A stretch of DNA of 64,000 nt. It comes from Enchytraeus crypticus. Lineage: Eukaryota > Annelida > Clitellata > Enchytraeida > Enchytraeidae. Positions 54,691 to 64,000 of this stretch are shown in pieces; within the stretch, counting starts at the first letter, position 1; each line of letters begins with the position of its first letter. The stretch covers positions 452,501 to 516,500 of the forward strand of contig CAJHZI010000696.1 in NCBI GenBank assembly GCA_905160935.1, in the 5' to 3' direction. The notes below the pieces were generated by a model. It did no database searches. It saw only the letters and a list, made by a program, of their open reading frames with translations, and was not told where the DNA came from. The translations under genes were made by a program, and so were the position numbers.

Positions 54691-55482
54691 GTGCGATTGC
54701 TATTTATAGAATGTAAATAGATATAAGAATATAGGACGCGAAATACTATGAAGTACTCAAACTTGGATATTGGAATAATACCAATGATGGATTACTTTCT
54801 CAAAATATATCGATCGGAATCAGCACTTGGCCAACCTGGTCACGATCACTCTGGTGAGGTTCAGCTTATCGATCTTCTATGCCGGCATCTCACGCCAATA
54901 TTCGTCGTGGCCTTCCTTAGCTACTGGCTGGCTCTATATTTTCGTCAACAATGGACAAAATTTAGCTTAGTACTTCTACTACTGGCTTGTGTCTTAGGGG
55001 AAGCCACGGCTCAGTTGCTGCTCCTCTTACCGTCCGGTTCAGCGCCAGAAGGAGGTCCGGGGTTATCTTCTCCTACTTCGTCAAGCCAGTCCACCTCTTC
55101 AGCCTCGCTACCACGGGAGCAGCCTCATACGGAGCCACCTGTTAGTAGAATACTGGACGGCTGTGCTCCAGAATCTCATATCCACGAACGACAGAGCGGA
55201 ACGGTGTTTCCACAGAGTGAGCACAACACAGACGAACGAGGATCCAGAGTTGACCATCTCTCCCTGACTCTGATCGTCTTGATATTCGCCTCTGTAGCCA
55301 GTCTGTTCTCCTCCCTCGAGGCTAAGAACAGTGGACTAGTGCTGATGCTGGTAGCCCTTACCAGAGTTTTGGCCTGCGGGTATCTGAATCTTCTACCTGC
55401 ACCTTTGCGTCCACTGGTTGGATACCTGAGCGCTGCTGCGGCAATCATGTGCGCTCGGCATACTGAATATATACTGCTACAG
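54691..55482 (+). CDS. PDE3: PDE3 cyclic-nucleotide phosphodiesterase, coding exon 1 (CDS 54748-55482)
   Basis: PDE3 hydrolyses cAMP (and cGMP); its N-terminus anchors it in membranes. The ATG at 54748 follows an in-frame TAA (54724). A likely acceptor (TTTTATTTTCAG) ends at 54690, so a 5' UTR exon may precede. The 245 residues hold hydrophobic segments at about 49-65, 72-95, 172-188, 196-213 and 221-237, with a Ser/Pro-rich loop (96-167). Motifs in the order known for vertebrate PDE3 NHR1: WLALYFR, LLACVLGEA-AQ, LVLMLVALTRV, then RPLVGYLSAAAAIMCARHTE and YILLQ. The exon ends in phase 0 at CAG|GTAAGA. The catalytic domain lies beyond the window. Confidence 0.85.
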
Positions 55483-56811
55483 GTAAGACAAAGTCTGCCT
55501 AGATTTTAAGCATCAGGCCCGCTATTTTCTATCATAATACACTAATTAATATACACTATCCTGTGTTCTGTATGATTAAGAGAATCAAGTATAATATACA
55601 CCAAGTAAGTATTCCACCAGAGTGACCAGAATATTCTTACAGTACTCGACGTATATTTTTCTATAATTGAAGCAAATGTTTACTATTTTGACGATATAAG
55701 TACATATTATTCTGCAATTGAAGCAAATGTTTACTATTTCCCCCAATATACGTAAATGTGCTCACTTTAATTTTTCCGACTCACTAATCACTGATACTAT
55801 TCGCATAAATAAAATTCACTTTAAAACCAACAATTACTTTTAAATTAAATTACTATATCTTGACGATAATGCACCATTGTTGATATCCTTTTGAATGCCT
55901 CTCAACATTGCAGTGAGATTCGGCTCGGTGTAAGCGGATAATGTAAGGTGTTAGGTGTCCATATGGCTTCATGAATAATTGAAGCCTCACTGGCTGGAAG
56001 GGGACTTTGCAAGAACTTCTCGCATATTTATAAAATCTTATTACAAACTATCTGGAAGATTTTTTTTATTATACTCAGTGCAGAAACTCCTAAATAGTAA
56101 AAGTAAAAAAGTAAAGTAAACAAGCATTATAGTGAAATGATCAACTATGTCGATATCTATCACTTTTAATTCCACATGTTTAAACCGTTAGAGAGTTAGG
56201 CGTTTAGACCATTTTTCGTATAACCAGTCTAGAGAATGTCCGAGATTTTACTCTCAGACTAGTGCGGCTGGGATTCGAACCCGCGATGGTTCAATTCACC
56301 TCAGGATCTTTCATTTAAAACTTCATGACGTTACCACTCCGCTTTTGAGGCATTCCTAGCGTTAATCTCTAACTTTAATGGTAGCAGATGTATGTTACAA
56401 TGCTAAATTAGTTTATAATTTTATATTTTTCTATGCCATAGAATGTAAGCTTTGGCTAGTAAGAGAGAGAGATATTGTAAAAATGACAATATACGCATCC
56501 TATTCTCAACATCTTCAGATCCATACCAACGTCAGAAAGGGCATTCGGTTGGCGAGCGCCTAGGCTCCAGAAATTTCTGCAAATATTTTAACGAATGGAA
56601 AAGTCTCAAATAGGGGATTGACTGGTGATATGATGTTGGACAGAGAGGATTTGAGACAGTCTACTCTTATCCTGGCCCTAGTTTATCTGGGATTCAAGGG
56701 AAGATGATGATGGTATATATTAATTATGTATAATTTCTAATGATAATAATATTAATACTAATAATCTAAATTGTGATGCTTCTTAAAAGTTTGAATTTGA
56801 ATTTTCCACAG
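55483..56811 (+). other. PDE3 intron 1
   Basis: 1.33 kb between donor CAG|GTAAGA and acceptor TTTTCCACAG, both phase 0. It contains a minus-strand SINE-B copy at 56215-56345 and otherwise AT-rich sequence with a small duplication (TGAAGCAAATGTTTACTATT at about 55669 and 55719). Confidence 0.8.
56215..56350 (-). mobile_element. SINE-B copy in PDE3 intron 1
   Basis: On the minus strand: AGCGGAGTGGTAACGTCATG (box A), GATCCTGAGGTGAATTGAAC, GCGGGTTCGAATCCCAG (perfect box B), then CTGAGAGTAAAATCTCGGAC and ATTCTCTAGACTGGTTATAC. It is the best-preserved copy of the family. Confidence 0.8.
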
Positions 56812-57129
56812 GATCTATTGGTCGAGATAACTGAAGCTGATGAAGCCGGTAACCTATCAGCTTTCTGCACCACCTCCGCTGCGGCAGGAGACCGAATGTC
56901 ATTGGATGGTAGCAATTCGGCCGTTAGGCGAGACTACAAGCCTATACTTTATAAGCGGCGACGATGCAGCCTGCAGCAGGTTGGAGGGTCAAATGTGGGG
57001 GGTGGTGGGGCATGGGGTTCGGGGGGTAAGCAGGGTGGTTACGGGTGCTCAGGAGGAGCGGCTGCTGCTGGTAATGGCTCAGCCGTTCATCGACGAATAT
57101 CACTGCCTGCGATTATACACCGACCAACG
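56812..57129 (+). CDS. PDE3: PDE3 coding exon 2
   Basis: 318 bases, phase 0 at both ends (CACAG|GAT to ACG|GTAAGT), add residues 246-351. After DLLVEITEADEAGN come two basic Ser sites: KRRRCS (293-298) and HRRISLPAI (338-346). They flank a Gly/Ala/Ser-rich linker (304-335). Vertebrate PDE3 has the same pair (KRRRRSS and HRRTSLP) between the membrane region and the catalytic domain, where they are kinase and 14-3-3 regulatory sites. Here RRRCS and RRIS suit PKA/PKB-type kinases by inference. No further PDE3 exon is seen up to 64000. Confidence 0.85.
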
Positions 57130-58980
57130 GTAAGTGAAAATTTAATTTCTAATAGTTTTAATTCCCCTTAAAAGTGTGACGATTCATTGTCAAGGTTGAA
57201 CGATGTAACTAATAGGAAATAAGTAAAGAGACACTAGAAGGTGTAGGCCGGACCCAGTTTGTTGACACACAAATGCTGTTTTTGCATAATTGATCCTTGC
57301 AGATTGATTTTAAAAACAAAATGATCGTTTTCAATGTGTTTATATCTTATTGGCAGATATAAATCGGTAATTCATCAGCTTCTATGGGGTAAATGTCAAT
57401 ATAAATATCAATTTAAGGATTTAAAAAAAAAATTTCGTGTGTTTATAATTACGATCAATACATTGTTTGTCAACAGACGACTGTCAGCTGTAGCGTCGTC
57501 GCCTGAACTATGACTTTACCGGGACAATTGCAATATATTTTTCTCAATCTTGTTAGATAAATTTCGAATAGGAAAGTAGTACATTATATTTCTTGGCTCT
57601 GGCAATGTTAGGCTTATATACCTTAATTTGAGTTCCAATATTTTATAAAGTTAATTTTAAAAATTGTCATTATTGTATCAGATTTATCTGATACTCGTTC
57701 ACCCATAAGCTCTAAATTTTTAATTGCCATTATTATATCAGAGTTAAATACCATTTGCGTATATTCTCTGAATTTTCGTAAGAGCGTCAAAAGCTGCTAG
57801 TAAAATTAGTAACATTTGCTCGATATAATTATTCAAGTTGACATTAGTCGGCACAGGCACTGGAGCATTCAGATATTATAACTAAATATAATTTTATGGC
57901 ATGGTTATTAGTTAGTGACCATCAGAGCGTTAGATCCTTCGCGCTCGAATGTGCCTTTTATTTGCCGTTACCTCGAAGACTGAATACTTTTATAATTTAT
58001 GATTTCTTATATTGCTATCCTACTTATATTTATTATGTTTCGAGGTGCTAAAAATGACTTTACGTGTAGTGCCTACATCTAAATGTTCTCACTTATGTTT
58101 GTTACATGCTCATCAATAAAATAGAAGTCAATCAATAAATTTCGTAAATATAACTATATTTAAATATTGCAAAACGTTAATTCTAAAATAGTTTAATTTA
58201 ACCGTGTTTGTGCTGTCGTTTATTATTTGATAGACTTTTCTTAGTTCTTATTAAATTTTCTTATCCAGAATTACCATAGTTTGAAACCGCTTCATCAAAA
58301 AATATGCGTTGCTTAAATTATTTTCGGTTTTTGGCTTTAAGTTAAAATATAAAACATTAAAGCGTCGCTTTAGTGAAATCAAGGCATTCGTGAATCGAAA
58401 AGAATTTCGAATAAGTAATAGGAACTAGGTATCATTCTGATTTAATCTTTGATTTAAACAATGCTGTTTCTTGCCTTTATGATATTTACTATTTAGATTT
58501 TTACTGGGCATTACATTGACAACGGAAATAGGCTCTATTTGCATTTTGTGCAGTATAACTCTGCCAACATTTAAAATCAAATGCTCTACTTTAAACCCTC
58601 ATGTTTTATGTTCTTTTACAAAAAGAATGTTTTTCTGGCTTTATCTTTCTATAATCGAGTCAAATGAAAAATAATCTCTATTTCAAATAAATCTGCTGTA
58701 AACCAATTATATTTCTTTCAAGTTGGCTGAGAATATGAATGACAATGCGGGTAGCGTTGCTCGTTTAAATTGATTTATAGTTTAAAACTAATATACTATA
58801 GGATATTTTAATACGAAAATTTCAATAATAGTCGTACGAAAAAATTAGTCTCCGTGATATCCAACTATTTTAATATTTAAAAAAATTAAAATTTCACAAT
58901 GCGATCATAACTTTGTAATTGAAACTGTCATAATAGAACATTGAATTGTAATAAGTTAGCTTTCTGAACAATAGAGCTGG
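57130..58980. other. PDE3 intron 2, proximal part; no feature recognised
   Basis: AT-rich sequence after the exon 2 donor, with no exon-like frame or repeat that I can name. Confidence 0.6.
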
Positions 58981-58989
58981 GCTTAGCAC

Positions 58990-58991
58990 AC

Positions 58992-59037
<46 letters not shown>

Positions 59038-59065
59038 GTGCATGCCTACTGGCAGGTCCATCGCA
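58990..59065 (-). repeat. LINE 3'-end relic with (CT)n
   Basis: A perfect CT repeat (about 58993-59035) runs into CTTAGTGCATGCCTACTGGC and AGGTCCATCG, the antisense of the CGATGGACCTGCCAGTAGGC LINE end. Only the last 30 bases of the LINE remain. Confidence 0.75.
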
Positions 59066-60200
59066 TTTAGTAATAATAATATATAATAATAATAGGTTAT
59101 TATTGCCTAGATAAAACTATTATTTGGATGTATTGAGACTTTTGATTTAATGTCTTTAAATGCTATCTGTTATATATCTGTACATTTTGAATCTTTTGAC
59201 TCTGATATACATGTACATGTAAGCTGTATTAAATTGCTATAATCTGCTGTTTTGTCAGATTGATCATTAATATAGGAATGGAATATTTGTGGTTAAGCTG
59301 TGCGTGAATGAGCGAAGTTCTGCTACGTCTGGATCGATTAGTACATGGATAAGGTGACCATGTAAATGTATTTTATGTATAAGTGATCTTTGTTAGTGAA
59401 CTGTTTATGTGATAGGGGTGCTTCAACGTATTTGAGGGTGTGAGGTATATATTGTTGCATGATATATACAGTCCATGGCTTGAAAAAGATGATGTATATG
59501 AATTCATTTAATTTAATTTACATTTGTAATTTGATTTGAAACATATTTTACTTCTTGTGAAAGTTTAAAAATTAAACTTTGTAAAGACAGAATTTGTTAT
59601 TGATGTGTGCGTATGAAAACCCATAAATTACAAATTCTTATGTCGTAAACGCACAGGCCTCTCATTCAGTTTTATTTTTCTCTTTATTCTTCGTTTGAGC
59701 TGAACTATAGTGATTAATCTGAAGCGTGAGTTTTAGCACGGAGATAATTTAACAGCCCTGTTATAGAATATGTGCACCGAACCTCCCGTTTGACCGACAA
59801 GTGCATCTGCGCAAACAACGCAAGAATTATATTCGACTTATTATAATATTTTGTCGCTCATTCGAGCTTGATGTCATAATTGTCGCTTTACCTGTAGGCT
59901 AAAAGCTCATTGAAACTTGCAGACACCTTACAATTCTTTGCAAGGTGACCTTCTCGAACACTCCATTCAGAGCTATATGAGTAGAACGCACAATTATAAA
60001 GCCATTTGAATGTTTTGAATTATTTGTAGATCTCTCTCTCTACAATGGACAACATGTATACACATGGACTATATTATGTATGCATCTAGTATAAACTGTA
60101 TACGTAGAATGCACATTGAATATATTGAATATGCGTATATCATAAATACATATTATACATATGTATATTAGTATCTGTACCATATGTATGCACATAGTAT
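59066..60200. other. PDE3 intron 2; no feature recognised
   Basis: AT-rich, with ATAT-rich irregular repeats towards 60200. Confidence 0.5.
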
Positions 60201-60204
60201 CCAG

Positions 60205-60214
60205 TATATATTCT

Positions 60215-60247
<33 letters not shown>

Positions 60248-60283
60248 TTATATAACATATTATATTATATATATTTATATATA

Positions 60284-60337
<54 letters not shown>

Positions 60338-60342
60338 TGTAT
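60205..60342. repeat. (TA)n microsatellite
   Basis: TA arrays separated by ATATTATATAACATATTATA-like sequence. Confidence 0.93.
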
Positions 60343-60809
60343 ATGGCATATTACTGCAATGCTTCGTCCAGAATCTATTCAGTATTTCGCTTATAACTTA
60401 CACGACTCCTGATATCAAACTTGAATGAGAGAATCTTAATTGTTAAATCTTTAATGGGCTGACTGATGAAACGACTCAGCTATGCTGGTATTTGCCTTGT
60501 TTAATTTATTTGTAACTTTTAGAATTCCTACCAACCCCTCTTTCTATAAACATACAAATCCCGCCATACGGAGCATGGGAGATAAATTACTATAGAAGGT
60601 AAATGTTTGAGAATATAACATTGGCCTATCAGACGACAGATACATTGTTAGCAATAGATGAGGCACCAATAATGTTATCTTAATATCTATTGAGTGGGCA
60701 GGGGGTTGGGGTTTCCATTGTTTTATACCACAATTTTAAAATTAAACTTTGTAGCTAGTAGCTATCACTAACCCCATCCCAAACCCTAAACCTAAAAAGT
60801 AACGCGAGT

Positions 60810-60872
60810 GGCAACCATCCTAGGACGTCAGGATCTAAAACCTTACACCTTAGCCACTGGACTACGGCTGCT
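60810..60872 (-). mobile_element. tRNA-like SINE head fragment
   Basis: Minus strand: GCAGCCGTAGTCCAGTGGCT, AAGGTGTAAGG (box A) and TTTTAGATCCTGACG (decayed box B). Confidence 0.5.
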
Positions 60873-60974
60873 TTCGATTAACTGTTGTTTAATAAAACTA
60901 TTTAATGGATTATGCATGAAATCTGTCTATTCATGCACATTCTACATTTACCTCTGTGGTATAAAATAAATACA

Positions 60975-61090
60975 CGGGGGCGGGGGTTTCCCGGTCCCCG
61001 GTGCTCCCTACCAGGCTCCCCAGCGCTTCGGGGCTTTCGCTTCAAATTAAAGCCAAAGCGGCGAGCGCTTTGCGGGGAGATTAGATCAAT
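60975..61090. other. GC-rich island with hairpins
   Basis: CACGGGGGCGGGGGTTTCCC, then CCCCAGCGCTTCGGGG (a hairpin) and AAAGCGGCGAGCGCTTTGCG. Compositionally foreign to the surrounding intron; no gene or named element. Confidence 0.4.
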
Positions 61091-61631
61091 TTCCTCGTTA
61101 CGATTTTAAGCACCTCTATTTTCAAGCCTCTTAAAATTCAACGGAACTTGATTGCGTAATGGATTGAGCCTCTCGTTATTATAATGAAAGTAAGAAAACA
61201 GGGAGGACGTAGGCTACAGTGAAGTGCACTTAACGTCTGTGGCTACTCTTGTTGACTGGTATCCAGCACATTATAAAAATCGCCGCCTAGAACTTAGCGA
61301 GATACACGTTTAAATCCTAGAATATAAATGAATTCAGCTTATTTCAAATTCTTTTAGGTATTTTAAATCGGCAGAATTAAAAATATTAATTTTATTTTAA
61401 ATAAATAATATAAATATAAATAGCATTAAGGTTTCAATCATGTTGCCTATGATGAGCAATTTCAGTCGTGATTTTTTATTAATTAAAACGCTGTGTTCCA
61501 CTGTTAATTAAAGACGTCGTATTTATTTGCGGTACTTTATCAAATTGTTATCTTCATGAATATTCTACTATGGCTTACAGTAGTGCTGTAATCATGAATA
61601 TTTAATTTATTTTCGCAAAGGAAGTAGGCCC

Positions 61632-61665
61632 TACTTCAAGATGGCGGCACATCCGGGTTTAAGAT
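61632..61665 (+). promoter_or_regulatory. YY1-like promoter motif cluster
   Basis: TTCAAGATGGCGGCACATCC followed by GGG. AAGATGGCGGC is the classic YY1 initiator-type site and ACATCCGGG resembles an ETS site. Both are typical of TATA-less promoters of broadly expressed animal genes. It may mark an alternative start within the PDE3 intron. Motif evidence only. Confidence 0.3.
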
Positions 61666-61864
61666 GGATTGGATTGAATTCAGCTTTCTGGCTTTTCGGA
61701 CAGCAGCCACCATTGCGCTCGTGCAACTGCAAACATTTTATTTAACATCTTTAGTTTGCTCTTTTGTATTTTGCTCTCTTTAAATTTACTTCAGCTGGTG
61801 CTGCTGTGTGTGTCTATCTCTGTGTTTCTGTGTGTGTGTAGTGTGTCATCTCCATCAGTCAATC

Positions 61865-62065
61865 ACCTGCATTATTACAACAATGTTAGTGATTAAAATC
61901 ACTAATATTATTATAACAATGTTAGTGTTAGTGGTAACAATCACTAACATTGTTATGACAATGTTAATGCTAGTGATAACAATCACACTAACCAACATTG
62001 TATCAATAGTAATGTTAGTGATGACAATCAATAGCATATAATGTTAATGTTAGTGATAATAGCGC
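61865..62065. repeat. Palindromic minisatellite (GTTAGTGATAACAATCACTAAC)
   Basis: Units of ATGTTAGTG-TAACAATCACT alternate in both senses, so the array can form serial hairpins. Open frames on both strands (Ile/Thr/Val-rich) are artefacts. Confidence 0.85.
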
Positions 62066-62159
62066 TAAAGTTAGTGTTAATTATATTTTTGGTTGTGCTA
62101 TTTAACACGGAAGCTGACGTCAGAGCATAATTATACTACAGTTATACTGCTGTGTGCTG

Positions 62160-62725
62160 ATTGTTGCCGTTGCTGCTTCTGAAGTTGTCGCTGCTGCTAA
62201 TGTTGTTACTATTGCTATAGTGCATATTGCTATTGCTGGGCGGGAAAGTGCTTTTACTGTAGACGGTTGATGCTGTTGTTTCTGTGTTATAATACTGTTG
62301 CCGCTGCAGTTGCTATTACTGTTGCACCGACTATTGTAGTGCTGTTACGGTTGTAACTGTTGCTGCAGTTACTGCTGTTGCTGCAATTTATGATACTGTT
62401 GTGCTGATGTTGCTGTTGTTACTGCTATTGTTACTGCTATTGTTACTATAGTGTTGATGTTGCTACTGTTGTTAATGTTGCTACTGTTGTTACTGTTGCT
62501 GATTTTGTTACTGTTGCGGCAGTTACTGCTGCTGCAGTTTCTACTACTGTTGAGCTGACGTTGCTTCCGTTGATAATATAGCAGCTGCTGTTGTTGCTGT
62601 TGCTGATGTTACTGCCGTTTTTGATGTTGTTACTGATCTGCTGATGTTGCTGCTATTGTTACTGTTTCTGCTCTTGTTACTGCTGCGGCAGTTTATCACA
62701 ACCGATAATGTTGTTGTTGCTGGGA
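62160..62725. repeat. Degenerate (TGCTGT/TGTTAC)n trinucleotide-phase array
   Basis: Over 550 bases of TGTTGCTGT, TGTTACTGC and TGCTGCAGT units with a strong three-base period but few long perfect runs, i.e. an old or recombining triplet array. Confidence 0.85.
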
Positions 62726-62729
62726 AAGC

Positions 62730-63300
62730 TGTTGTTCGGCTGTTTTATATCTGTCTATCAAATCATTTCTTTTCAAATAGCTTTTTTTAAATCTGTTAAC
62801 ATACAGTCTTATGTCATTTTCCTCTCTCTAAAGAATCATTTAGGAATGTCGTTTATGAGGCGAGCACTGAAATAGAACCCTGTACCTACTGCTGCGTAAT
62901 GGGACATCTTACTAAAATACTATTGGCTAAACCTAAAACGTTGCAAAAAATGTTTTCTTTGCCCTCCACATATTAGACTCTTTTCGTCAATCCTTTTGCT
63001 ATGGCGTATGGCGCAGCGTTTAAGACACTTGTTATGTTTATGCCCTTTTATAGCAGAATTTTTTTATATAAATTCTAATTGGATTCTCTTTGCTCTTCAT
63101 CTATGCTGCATGCATAGATGCCAAGATCCTGCTATAAAGTCATGCGCTCTTTCTCTATTTAGTGGATATAATCAACATTTTGCGTCTTCATTCCAGATTT
63201 TTTCATCATGAGTCATCAGGGCTATTTATCAGTTATAATATCCTCAATGTGAACCAGCTATAAGCTTTTACCTCGCTACGTATAATTTGTTAGTTAAGCA
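62730..63300. other. No gene recognised
   Basis: AT-rich. A TATGGCGTATGGCGCAGCGT near 63000 resembles a SINE-C head but lacks a box B. Confidence 0.4.
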
Positions 63301-63345
63301 AAACTCGGCACTTAGGCCTACCCCCTTAGGGAATACCTCGGTCGC

Positions 63346-63372
63346 GTTGCTATGGTAGCGTGACGTCATTGG
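63346..63372 (+). promoter_or_regulatory. Composite X-box / CRE / inverted CCAAT cluster
   Basis: GTTGCTATGGTAGC (63346-63359) matches the RFX X-box GTTGCC-TGG-AAC pattern. One base later comes the full CRE TGACGTCA (63361-63368), which overlaps ATTGG (63368-63372), the NF-Y site. The same order of RFX, CREB and NF-Y sites is known from the MHC class II X1-X2-Y module and some cilia-gene promoters. The CpG-bearing context (GGTCGCGTTGC) stands out in this intron. Confidence 0.5.
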
Positions 63373-63439
63373 CGTTGCTTTGACGACAGGTTTATTGTCG
63401 ATGATTATAAGACTTAATGCTGTCAGCTGTCAGCACACT

Positions 63440-63714
63440 GGTTTCTCCCTGCTCTCTCTCGGTTTCTCTCTCGATATCTCTTACCCTTTTCTCTCCTTCT
63501 CTCTCAGTATTTTTCTCATCTTCTCTTTCCATTCTCTTTATTTCTCTCTCGTGATCTTTTTCCCTCTCTCTTCTCTCTGCCTCTATTGCCCACTATCTCT
63601 CTCTCTTCTGTTTTCTCTCTTTATCTCTCTCGATATCTCTTTCTCTTCCCTCTCACTCTCTTTCTCTTCCCTCTTTCACTCTCTCTCTCTCTCTTTCTGG
63701 TGATCTCTTTCCCT

Positions 63715-63768
<54 letters not shown>

Positions 63769-63865
63769 GCTGTCGTCTCTCTCTTCTCTCTCTCTCTCTC
63801 GGTATCTTTTTCCCTTCTCTCTTCTCTCTCTCTTCTCTCTCTCCCCCTTCTCTCCACCTCTACAT
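63440..63865. repeat. Long imperfect (CT)n tract
   Basis: About 420 bases of pyrimidine-rich CT repeat on the + strand, interrupted by TCTCGATATCTC- and GTGATCTCTTTCC-like phrases. It lies just 3' of the X-box/CRE cluster. Ser/Leu-rich (+) and Arg/Glu-rich (-) frames through it are artefacts. Confidence 0.95.
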
Positions 63866-64000
63866 CTAAGTTTTGGTCTCTCTATTTATGCCTTTTATAT
63901 AAACCTTGTAGGCTGAAATGGTTTAGTTGTTTAGTTTGGTGTAAACAAGAAAAGAGATAGACAATTAGGTATATCATGAAGTCTATTTCACCGCGAAGTG

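Noticed and set aside
55176-55448. 90-codon minus-strand frame inside PDE3 exon 1
   Set aside because: Antisense shadow of the PDE3 coding exon; no motifs.
56840-57133. 97-codon alternative frame in PDE3 exon 2
   Set aside because: Overlaps the phase-0 PDE3 exon in another frame; splice phases and PDE3 motifs support the other frame.
63380-63960. Overlapping Ser/Leu/Phe-rich (+) and Arg/Glu-rich (-) frames
   Set aside because: Both are readings of the CT-rich tract at 63440-63865.

Overview
The window is AT-rich animal (invertebrate metazoan) DNA. Evidence is spliceosomal exons with consensus GTAAG donors, a recognisable phosphodiesterase-3 gene start, several classes of eukaryotic transposon, tRNA-derived SINEs and very abundant (TA)n and (GA)n microsatellites. 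I see nothing bacterial: no operons, no Shine-Dalgarno-led genes and no CRISPR. The phylum cannot be fixed from this sequence.

Layout. 0.1-1.1 kb: a decayed pogo/Tigger-like DNA transposon. 1.6-6.2 kb and 25.3-31.6 kb: two diverged copies of a module of about 5-6 kb, each with short exon-like segments that encode a transmembrane helix; copy 2 also carries a long foldback repeat. 6.9-10.4 kb: a broken jockey/CR1-like LINE. 10.4-12.4 kb: LINE and SINE pieces and microsatellites. 12.4-24.8 kb: a mariner-like element into whose right terminal repeat an LTR retrotransposon of about 11.4 kb has inserted. 26-54 kb: mostly gene-poor repeats, including about a dozen copies of one tRNA-like SINE, LINE 3' ends ending in (GA)n, a hAT-type MITE with an 8-bp target duplication, and several unrelated minisatellites. 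54.7-57.1 kb: the first two coding exons (351 codons) of a PDE3 cyclic-nucleotide phosphodiesterase gene on the + strand. Its catalytic domain lies beyond the window. 57.1-64 kb: intron sequence downstream of PDE3 exon 2, with CpG-bearing promoter-like motif clusters near 61.6 and 63.35 kb.

The most striking object is in the LTR retrotransposon (minus strand, 13348-24786). Between its aspartic protease and its reverse transcriptase lies a nearly complete RNA 2'-phosphotransferase (Tpt1/KptA/TRPT1) domain. All four expected catalytic positions are present and it has no introns. It sits directly upstream of the RT in what looks like the ancestral pol frame. A Ty3/gypsy-like element that carries an NAD-dependent tRNA-splicing/RNA-repair enzyme is unusual. 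The element also lacks a recognisable integrase, has about 3.4 kb of apparently non-coding DNA after RNase H, and holds an antisense tRNA-Met-like sequence in that tail.

Apart from PDE3, every protein-coding signal is in a mobile element or in the duplicated, apparently degraded exon family. Motif and domain calls were read by eye; no database or alignment program was used.
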